Position numbers and translations under genes: made by a program. Shown here piece after piece: positions 16,321 to 22,194 of a DNA stretch of 22,194 bases. Position 1 is the stretch's first letter. Every line of letters starts with the position of its first letter. The notes beneath the pieces are model-generated. The model was not told the DNA's origin. It saw nothing but the letters and a program-made list of their open reading frames with translations, and ran no database searches. Source of the DNA: Bacteroidales bacterium (GTDB lineage Bacteria; Bacteroidota; Bacteroidia; Bacteroidales; UBA7960); assembly GCA_003557965.1 (NCBI GenBank), contig PWND01000008.1:1-22194 (forward strand), in the 5' to 3' direction.

Positions 16321-17310
16321 TTGAAAAAAATTGGGGTATTAGGAGCAGGCCACTTAGGCAAAATTCATATAAAATGTATATTAGAATCAGAAAAAATTGA
16401 TATCGTAGGGTTTTACGACCCGGATGATTCAACCTCTGAAGAAGTTGTTGAGAAGTTTGGAGTTAAAAGGTTTGATAGTGCTGAAGAGCTTATAGAGGCC
16501 AGCCAAATAGTTGATATTGTTACTCCAACAACATCGCACTTTGCTAATGCTTCAAAAGCATTAAAAAGCGCCCGCCATGTATTTATTGAAAAACCATTAA
16601 CTACCAGCCTTGATGAAGCTAGTAAGCTTATGGATATTGCAAAGGAAGCAAGTGTAAAAGTACAGGTTGGCCATGTGGAGAGGTTTAATCCGGCTTTTCT
16701 TGCAGCTTCATCTTATATAAACAACCCTATGTTTATTGAAACACACAGATTAGCCCAGTTTAACCCCAGGGGAACTGATGTGCCAGTGGTTCTTGATTTG
16801 ATGATTCATGATATTGATATAATAATCAGTGTTGTGAAATCCGAAGTAAAGAAAATTTCTGCCAGTGGTGTGGCAGTTGTTTCTGAAAGCCCGGATATTG
16901 CTAATGCAAGAATCGAATTTCATAATGGATGTGTTGCCAATTTAACAGCAAGCCGTATATCAATGAAGAATATGCGTAAGTCGAGGTTTTTCCAAAAAGA
17001 CAGCTATATCGCTGTTGATTTTTTGAAAAAAGAAGTAGAAAGATTTGAAATGCAGGATTATAAAGATGATAATCCATTTGCTTTAGTTATGGATCTGGGA
17101 GAAGGAAAACCCAAAAAGCAGATTATTATTGATAAGCCTGAAGTTAAGGAGATTAATGCAATTAAAACGGAACTGGAAATGTTTGCCGAATCAATAGAGA
17201 GTGATATTGAACCAATGGTAACTATACAAGACGGATATAATTCTCTTAAAATTGCTTACCAGGTAATTGAAAAAATACAGAAGCCATATTCTGTTAATAA
17301 AATTGAATAA
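16321..17310 (+). CDS. Gfo/Idh/MocA-family NAD(P)-dependent oxidoreductase
   Basis: A 329-residue protein. The N-terminal Rossmann fold has GVLGAGHLGKIH at 5-16. The family's catalytic loop is EKPLTT at 90-95 (Lys91), and the C-terminal domain has VGHVERFNPA (116-125) and LMIHDIDI (160-167), containing the usual active-site His163 and Asp166. These enzymes oxidise or reduce sugars or sugar nucleotides such as UDP-N-acetylhexosaminuronates. The substrate cannot be told here, but a polysaccharide-initiating transferase follows on the same strand 143 bases downstream, which suggests sugar-nucleotide metabolism (inference). The start codon is TTG: a TAA lies four codons upstream and the first internal Met is far into the domain, so no other start keeps the Rossmann motif. 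Confidence 0.9.
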   Translation: MKKIGVLGAGHLGKIHIKCILESEKIDIVGFYDPDDSTSEEVVEKFGVKRFDSAEELIEASQIVDIVTPTTSHFANASKALKSARHVFIEKPLTTSLDEASKLMDIAKEASVKVQVGHVERFNPAFLAASSYINNPMFIETHRLAQFNPRGTDVPVVLDLMIHDIDIIISVVKSEVKKISASGVAVVSESPDIANARIEFHNGCVANLTASRISMKNMRKSRFFQKDSYIAVDFLKKEVERFEMQDYKDDNPFALVMDLGEGKPKKQIIIDKPEVKEINAIKTELEMFAESIESDIEPMVTIQDGYNSLKIAYQVIEKIQKPYSVNKIE

Positions 17311-17365
17311 AATCATTAAGTTAACCGGCAGTAAAAAAACTAATGAAGGTGATTATTTTACAAAT

Positions 17366-17435
17366 TGGCAATAAGGTTTTACTATTCCCGTTTAAAGAGA
17401 AATGCCATCTCTTATAAATAATATTCTTATTGCCA
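17366..17435 (+). repeat. Nested inverted repeats in the leader of the sugar transferase gene
   Basis: A 10-base arm TGGCAATAAG (17366-17375) pairs perfectly with CTTATTGCCA (17426-17435). Inside the 50-base loop a second hairpin is possible: AAGAGA (17395-17400), a 7-base loop, and TCTCTT (17408-17413). The structure ends 18 bases before the ATG of the transferase. It could be a structured 5' leader, an operator pair, or the end of the preceding transcript. There is no run of T after the outer arm, which argues against a simple terminator. It matches no riboswitch consensus I know. Confidence 0.4.
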
Positions 17436-17453
17436 TAACTATTACACAGCATA

Positions 17454-18878
17454 ATGCAAAAGAAATTAGAAAAACTACAGGTATTTAAGTATGTTGTTTT
17501 TGACTATATCGCTTCAGTAGTTGCATGGTTCTTATTTTTAACTTATAGAAGAGTTAATGACTCTATAGATGTTTATCACTTAAGTGATAAGATTTTTTCA
17601 TATCAAAATTTACTAATAGGCTTGTTAGCAATTCCTGCTTTTTGGCTTACTTTATATTATATAAGCGGAGAGTATAAAAATATCTTCAAACGCTCACGCA
17701 TAGGGGAGTTTAGCCAAACATTAGTTTCTTCACTTATTGGTACGCTTATATTATTTTTTGTGGTTTTATTAAACCAGGAAGTTACTTCCGGCAAAGAGTA
17801 CTATCACTCATTTATACTGTTGCTGTTTTTGCACCTTACTATTACAAGCTTTTTCAGGCTTACACTATTGACCCTTGCTATAAAAAAAATACATAATAGA
17901 ATAATAACCTTCAACACTATAATTATTGGCAGTCAAAAAAAAGCATTGCAAATATATGAGGAACTGGAGGCACAGAAGAAATCATCAGGTAATAAGATAG
18001 TTGGTTTTGTTAATGTAAACAATTATGACAATTATGCTTTAGAAGAGCACATACCCCGGCTTGGCTGGTTTAAAGATTTAAAAGACATCATTGCTGAGCA
18101 TGATATTGAGGAAGCAATAATTGCAATAGAGCAGCGGGAACATAAAAACATTAGCCACATTTTAGCGGACCTTTATGAAAGTAATGTTGAGGTAAAAATA
18201 ATTCCGGAGATGCATGATATTATGCTTGGAAGCGTAAAGATGACATCAATTTTCGGCACTCCTCTTATCCAGATACATCAAGGTTTAATGGCTCCCTGGG
18301 AGTTGTCAATAAAAAGGTTTATTGACGTTGTAGTTTCTTTGGCAGGGTTAGTGTTATTAAGCCCGGTATATTTGTTTACTGCAATTGGTGTAAAGTTGTC
18401 ATCAAAAGGCCCAGTATTTTATTCGCATGAAAGAATTGGGTTACATGGCAAGCCATTTAAAATGCATAAATTTAGGTCAATGTATGTAGATGCAGAGAAG
18501 AATGGCCCGCAGTTATCGTGTCAGGATGATCCCCGGATTACGCCATTTGGCAAGTTTATGAGAAAAGTCAGGTTAGATGAAATACCGCAGTTTTTTAATG
18601 TATTAATTGGCAATATGTCGTTAGTGGGCCCGCGTCCTGAAAGAAAGTACTACATTGACCAGATAGTTAAAAAAGCTCCGCATTATAAATTATTACAAAA
18701 AGTAAAGCCGGGAATAACAAGCTGGGGACAAGTAAAATTTGGATATGCCGAAAATGTTGATGAAATGATAGAAAGGCTCAAATATGATCTTCTGTACCTG
18801 GAAAATATGTCGCTGGCAGTGGATATAAAGATTCTAATACATACAGCATTAATAATAATACAGGGCAGGGGGAAGTAA
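17454..18878 (+). CDS. Polyprenyl-phosphate sugar-1-phosphate transferase (initiates exopolysaccharide)
   Basis: A 474-residue protein of the PssY/WbaP-type polyisoprenyl-phosphate hexose-1-phosphotransferases. Four N-terminal membrane helices (within ~12-145) are followed by a cytoplasmic nucleotide-binding-like domain (~150-265). A reentrant membrane helix (~285-312) precedes the catalytic domain with KFRSM (339-343), the Asp375-Glu376 pair in RLDEIPQ, GPRPE (392-396) and PGITSWGQ (419-426). It moves sugar-1-phosphate from a UDP-sugar to undecaprenyl phosphate, the first step of capsule or exopolysaccharide synthesis. Which sugar is used is not readable. It follows the oxidoreductase gene by 143 bases containing a dyad leader and converges on the DUF4294 gene with a 7-base gap. 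No polymerase or further glycosyltransferases are adjacent, so it may serve a distant cluster, possibly with the flippase in this window. Confidence 0.92.
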   Translation: MQKKLEKLQVFKYVVFDYIASVVAWFLFLTYRRVNDSIDVYHLSDKIFSYQNLLIGLLAIPAFWLTLYYISGEYKNIFKRSRIGEFSQTLVSSLIGTLILFFVVLLNQEVTSGKEYYHSFILLLFLHLTITSFFRLTLLTLAIKKIHNRIITFNTIIIGSQKKALQIYEELEAQKKSSGNKIVGFVNVNNYDNYALEEHIPRLGWFKDLKDIIAEHDIEEAIIAIEQREHKNISHILADLYESNVEVKIIPEMHDIMLGSVKMTSIFGTPLIQIHQGLMAPWELSIKRFIDVVVSLAGLVLLSPVYLFTAIGVKLSSKGPVFYSHERIGLHGKPFKMHKFRSMYVDAEKNGPQLSCQDDPRITPFGKFMRKVRLDEIPQFFNVLIGNMSLVGPRPERKYYIDQIVKKAPHYKLLQKVKPGITSWGQVKFGYAENVDEMIERLKYDLLYLENMSLAVDIKILIHTALIIIQGRGK

Positions 18879-18885
18879 GGTGTTG

Positions 18886-19602
18886 CTAAATTGCCCCGGC
18901 TTCTATCATCAAAACTATTTCTTCAATCATCTTGTCTTCGCCTTCAGCGTCATATTCAGTTCTTAGGTTATAGCCAAAAATTCTGCCTATTCCCTGCCAA
19001 AATACTGCTGAGGCTACACCTCTGAATTCTTTTAGTATTTCGTATGTAGTGTTTTGGGTTTCCCTGTCAATAAGTTTTACTAAGATTATTCCCTGGGAAA
19101 ATGTCAGACGCCTTAGTTCTTGCTCAAAACTTGCTCTAAGTTCATCTTCAGCCTGTCTCATTAATATATTTCGGCGGATTTCATTTTCTTCCTCTAATAG
19201 TATTTTATTATATTCCTTGAACTTTTCACCTGCAAGTTTAGCGTATGGATAAACTTTTTTCACGTTTCTTAGTAAGCGCGTATATCTTAATCTTTCCATC
19301 CTGCTGTCAAATTCTCTTGGAGCAAAAATAATCAGCTCATCCAGCTCATAAATAAACAGTGTGTCACCGTCTTCAATTACAGCAGGTAAAGTAATGCCTT
19401 CAACACGAATGAATTTATTGCCTGTATCAATTTTTTTCATTTCTGATTCTGTTGAGGTTTGAGTATTTGCCTGGCGACGGGGATACTTGCGTTGAGAATT
19501 AGTTTGAGAATAAGCTGAAAAATACAACAGGCTAAGCACCAGGAATAGCCCCGGTAATAATAATTTAGATAAGCTGATATTTTGAAAATGGATTTTAACC
19601 AT
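18886..19602 (-). CDS. DUF4294 family exported protein
   Basis: A 238-residue protein. A basic N terminus and a hydrophobic stretch (~12-31, ending LLYFSAYSQ) form a signal peptide, followed by a polar Gln/Thr/Ser-rich linker to ~60. The conserved part begins near 69 (ITLPAVIEDGDTLFIYELDE) and is followed by FAPREFDSR, RYTRLLRNVKKVYPYAK and SQGIILVKLIDRET. This is the Bacteroidota-specific DUF4294, of unknown function. The YPYAK segment and the charged helix after it are its best-known features. It lies 58 bases downstream of clpX on the same strand and could be read from the same transcript. No catalytic motif is recognisable. Confidence 0.85.
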   Translation of the reverse strand: MVKIHFQNISLSKLLLPGLFLVLSLLYFSAYSQTNSQRKYPRRQANTQTSTESEMKKIDTGNKFIRVEGITLPAVIEDGDTLFIYELDELIIFAPREFDSRMERLRYTRLLRNVKKVYPYAKLAGEKFKEYNKILLEEENEIRRNILMRQAEDELRASFEQELRRLTFSQGIILVKLIDRETQNTTYEILKEFRGVASAVFWQGIGRIFGYNLRTEYDAEGEDKMIEEIVLMIEAGAI

Positions 19603-19660
19603 ACTAAAATGAATTTGTAGAAATAAAATTACAAATAATATGCCAATATATTACGAAAAG

Positions 19661-20920
19661 TTATGAAGCGACCTTAAGTCTTTCCAGGTTAGTTTTGGAT
19701 AACTGCTTGCGGGCATATTTCAGCGTAAGTACAAACTTACTGCCTTGCTTATGCGAAGGTAGATCAAACATAATATCCAGCATAATAGCCTCACAAATAG
19801 ATCTTAAGCCTCTTGCACCAAGTTTAAACTCAACGGCCTTATCAACTATGTAATCAAGCACATTATTCTCAATAACCAATTCAACACCATCCATTCTGAA
19901 GAGGTGCTTATACTGCTTAATGAGAGAGTTTTTCGGTTCAGTTAATATTTGTCTTAATGTGTCTCTCTCTAAGGGATTTAGATATGTTAAAACAGGTAAT
20001 CGTCCTACAAGCTCAGGGATTAGCCCGTAGCTTTTTAAGTCTTGTGGTGCAATATATTGCAGAAGGTTGTCTCTGTCAACCGGGTTTTTATCTTTTACTC
20101 CATAGCCAATTGCATTTGCCATAAGCCTGGATGATATTTTCTTATCAATGCCATCAAAAGCCCCGCCACAAATAAAAAGTATATTATTAGTATTAATATT
20201 GATCATTTTTTGTTCCGGGTGCTTTCTCCCGCCTTGTGGTGGAACATTCACAATAGCACCTTCAAGAATTTTCAGTAATGCTTGCTGTACACCTTCGCCT
20301 GATACATCCCTGGTTATTGAAGGATTGTCACTTTTCCTGGCAATTTTATCTACTTCATCAATGAAAACAATTCCCATTTCAGCAGAAGCAACATCATAGT
20401 CAGCTACCTGTAAAAGCCTTGATAAAATGCTTTCAACGTCTTCACCAACGTATCCGGCTTCAGTAAGAACAGTTGCGTCAGCAATACAGAAAGGCACTTT
20501 TAGCATTTTTGCAATAGTCCTTGCAAGTAAGGTTTTGCCGGTTCCTGTTTCGCCTACCATTACAATATTTGACTTTTCAATTTCCACATCATCATCAGGA
20601 TGTGAAGTTTCACCCTTTGGCGTACCTGATTTTAATTTGTTGATTCTTTTATAATGATTATAAACTGCTACAGACAGGACTTTTTTAGCGTCATCCTGGC
20701 CAATTACATATTGGTCAAGATGATTTTTTATTTCGAAAGGTTTTAATAGCTTAAAAGAGGGTATTTTTTTTGATTCACGGCTGGCAGTTTCATGTTCAAT
20801 CACCTGCTTTGCTTGGTCAACACAGTTCTCGCATATATGAGCACTTACGCCGGAAATCAATAATCCTGCATCTTTGCTGTCTCTGCCACAAAATGAACAT
20901 TTTTTATAGTTCTTGGTCAT
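19661..20920 (-). CDS. clpX: ClpX, ATPase subunit of the ClpXP protease
   Basis: 419 residues, full length. The zinc-binding domain has Cys8, Cys11, Cys30 and Cys33. The AAA+ core has Walker A GETGTGKT (123-130), pore-1 loop GYVG (156-159), Walker B VFIDEVD (185-191) and the sensor-2 region with LGARGLRSICEAI near the C-terminal end. The ClpP-docking IGF tripeptide is represented by IGY at 271-273. It is a hexameric unfoldase that feeds tagged or regulatory proteins into ClpP. It lies 56 bases after clpP on the same strand, in the common tig-clpP-clpX order. The start is the ATG that places the zinc finger at residue 8. Confidence 0.98.
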   Translation of the reverse strand: MTKNYKKCSFCGRDSKDAGLLISGVSAHICENCVDQAKQVIEHETASRESKKIPSFKLLKPFEIKNHLDQYVIGQDDAKKVLSVAVYNHYKRINKLKSGTPKGETSHPDDDVEIEKSNIVMVGETGTGKTLLARTIAKMLKVPFCIADATVLTEAGYVGEDVESILSRLLQVADYDVASAEMGIVFIDEVDKIARKSDNPSITRDVSGEGVQQALLKILEGAIVNVPPQGGRKHPEQKMININTNNILFICGGAFDGIDKKISSRLMANAIGYGVKDKNPVDRDNLLQYIAPQDLKSYGLIPELVGRLPVLTYLNPLERDTLRQILTEPKNSLIKQYKHLFRMDGVELVIENNVLDYIVDKAVEFKLGARGLRSICEAIMLDIMFDLPSHKQGSKFVLTLKYARKQLSKTNLERLKVAS

Positions 20921-20976
20921 AATTACTTAGTTGTTTGCCAGCCTGTTATATCACCTGATAGCTTTTTAGATAATAA

Positions 20977-21675
20977 CTATTTTTTTAAACCTTTATTGTC
21001 AATTTTTTTACCTTCCAGCACTTCGTCAATCATTCCGTATTCTTTAGCTTCAGTTGCAGTCATCCAAAAGTCACGGTCAGAATCGGAGTATATCTTTTTA
21101 TATGATTGGCCTGTATGAAGCCCAATTATTTCGTAAAGCTCTTTTTTTAACTTTAAAATTTCCCTGGCAGTAATCTCAATATCAGATGCTTGTCCTTGTA
21201 CGCCTCCCATTGGCTGGTGTATTAAAACCCTGCCGTGTTTTAGAGCAGTACGCTTTCCTTTTTCTCCTGCACAAAGCAATACAGCACCCATAGATGCAGC
21301 AATGCCGGTACATATTGTTGCAACATCAGGAGAAATATATTGCATAGTGTCGTACATTCCTAAGCCTGCATATACTGACCCACCGGGTGTATTTAGGTAT
21401 ATCTGAATGTCTTTTTTGGGATCTACTGATTCCAGGAACAACAACTGAGCCTGAATGATATTTGCTACATAATCATTTATTGGAACTCCCAAAAAAATTA
21501 TCCTGTCCATCATTAAGCGGCTAAAAACATCCATTGTAGCAATGTTTAGCTGCCTTTCCTCTATAATTGTCGGGCTGATATAATTACCATAAATGCTGTT
21601 GTAACTATGTAAACTATTGCTGCTAATGCCCATATGGCGAGTAGCGTATTTTTGAAATTCTTTTGAATCTGACAT
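20977..21675 (-). CDS. clpP: ClpP, proteolytic subunit of the Clp protease
   Basis: 232 residues. The catalytic triad is Ser128 in GIAASMGAVL, His153 in LIHQPMGG and Asp202 in DRDFWMT, with the same spacings (25 and 49) as in E. coli ClpP. Fourteen subunits form the chamber into which ClpX threads substrates. The N terminus before the mature domain is about 30-35 residues longer than the core (to ~36, ISPTIIEERQ), and the propeptide may be removed autocatalytically. It is preceded by a good Shine-Dalgarno, unusual in this window. It lies 29 bases after tig and 56 before clpX. Confidence 0.98.
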   Translation of the reverse strand: MSDSKEFQKYATRHMGISSNSLHSYNSIYGNYISPTIIEERQLNIATMDVFSRLMMDRIIFLGVPINDYVANIIQAQLLFLESVDPKKDIQIYLNTPGGSVYAGLGMYDTMQYISPDVATICTGIAASMGAVLLCAGEKGKRTALKHGRVLIHQPMGGVQGQASDIEITAREILKLKKELYEIIGLHTGQSYKKIYSDSDRDFWMTATEAKEYGMIDEVLEGKKIDNKGLKK

Positions 21676-21682
21676 GATTAAT

Positions 21683-21688
21683 TCTCCT
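21683..21688 (-). promoter_or_regulatory. Shine-Dalgarno of clpP
   Basis: On the minus strand AGGAGA lies 7 bases before the clpP ATG, close to ideal spacing. The other genes checked here have no comparable purine box, so it stands out and supports this start. Confidence 0.5.
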
Positions 21689-21704
21689 GTGATTATTAGT
21701 TTGA

Positions 21705-22194
21705 TTACTTGTTTTCTTGTTCTTTCTTATATTTCTCTGACATAAGCTTTATAAAATCATCAAAAGAAATATCTTTTTCTTTTAGTTTTAGCTTTTCCTT
21801 AAGCAGAGCAAGAATTTTGTCATCCATGATTTTTTCATAAACCTTCTTAACTTCTTCTTCTTTATCAATAATCTTATTAACAAAATCCTCTATGATATTA
21901 TCGTCAAGGTTTTCTTGGCCATACTGGCGCATTTGCATTCTAAAATATTCTCTTAAATGCTCCCTTACTTCCTCATTTTTTACTTCCAGGTTATGTTCTT
22001 TGATTAATTGGTTTTCAATAAATTGCCATCTGAAAGTATCAGCATATGAGTCAAACTCTTTTTCAACCTGCTCTTTGGTTATTTCTCCCTTATTATTGGC
22101 CACAAGCCATTTCTTCATGAATTCTTCAGGTAGTTTGATATTTGCCTTTTTAACAACTTCTTTGATTGCATCATTTTTAAAATTTTTATCAGCA
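21705..22194 (-). CDS. tig: Trigger factor, C-terminal part (5' end outside window)
   Basis: The frame is open to the window edge, giving 162 residues; the internal ATG at 22118 is not the real start because the coding pattern continues upstream (IKLPEEF directly before MKKWL). Helical, highly charged sequence with LPEEFMKKWL, VEKEFDSYADTFRWQFIENQ and a Lys/Glu-rich tail (SEKYKKEQENK) matches the C-terminal substrate-binding arms of trigger factor, the ribosome-bound folding chaperone. The ribosome-binding and prolyl isomerase domains lie outside. Position immediately upstream of clpP and clpX strongly supports the call, because these genes are often linked in bacteria. Confidence 0.88.
   Translation of the reverse strand, partial: ADKNFKNDAIKEVVKKANIKLPEEFMKKWLVANNKGEITKEQVEKEFDSYADTFRWQFIENQLIKEHNLEVKNEEVREHLREYFRMQMRQYGQENLDDNIIEDFVNKIIDKEEEVKKVYEKIMDDKILALLKEKLKLKEKDISFDDFIKLMSEKYKKEQENK

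Noticed and set aside
21705..22118. A complete 137-residue protein starting at the ATG at 22118
   Set aside because: Trigger factor-like coding sequence continues upstream to the window edge, so this Met is internal.

Overview
The window is AT-rich DNA from a bacterium, most likely a member of the Bacteroidota. The evidence is the gene families: the DUF4294 protein, the GTP-/ATP-grasp-like PEP/pyruvate-binding proteins with receiver domains, and TPR-transmembrane-SpoIIE phosphatases. Shine-Dalgarno sequences are almost absent, non-ATG starts are frequent, and several intergenic sites match the Bacteroidota promoter element TAnnTTTG. I see no rRNA, tRNA, CRISPR array, insertion sequence or phage gene. 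No gene-free stretch exceeds 300 bases; the longest is about 240 bases.

Layout. (1) 1-6150, plus strand: the tail of one and the whole of a second tandem PEP/pyruvate-binding protein with receiver domains. They are followed closely by a Wzx/MATE-type polysaccharide flippase and a divergent asparagine-synthase-like amidotransferase. (2) 6154-8932, minus strand: a membrane hybrid histidine kinase, and behind it a secreted thioredoxin-like gene interrupted by an in-frame TAA. (3) 9172-10395, plus strand: a lone OppC/DppC-type ABC permease. (4) 10392-15396, minus strand: a five-gene operon that looks like a SiaABC-type partner-switching module. It has a SiaB-like kinase, a SiaC-like phosphoprotein with the YFNTS(T/S)SK phosphosite, a small coiled-coil protein, a TPR membrane protein with a PP2C/SpoIIE domain that has lost most metal ligands, and an apparently active SpoIIE phosphatase. 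(5) 15541-16182, minus strand: pcm, divergent from (6) 16321-18878, plus strand: a Gfo/Idh/MocA oxidoreductase and an initiating polyprenyl-phosphate sugar transferase with a strongly dyad leader. (7) 18886-22194, minus strand: a DUF4294 protein, clpX, clpP and the 3' part of tig, in the usual tig-clpP-clpX order.

How it fits together. Regions 1 and 6 carry surface-polysaccharide functions (flippase, amidotransferase-like, sugar oxidoreductase, initiating transferase). Region 4 is homologous to a pathway that controls biofilm and exopolysaccharide in Pseudomonas through SiaC binding to the diguanylate cyclase SiaD. Here no GGDEF gene is present; a stand-alone helical protein that resembles the stalk of such cyclases sits in its place. 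The most interesting part of the window is this operon: a dead-looking phosphatase paired with a live one, and an orphan stalk-like adaptor. Region 7 is housekeeping protein quality control.
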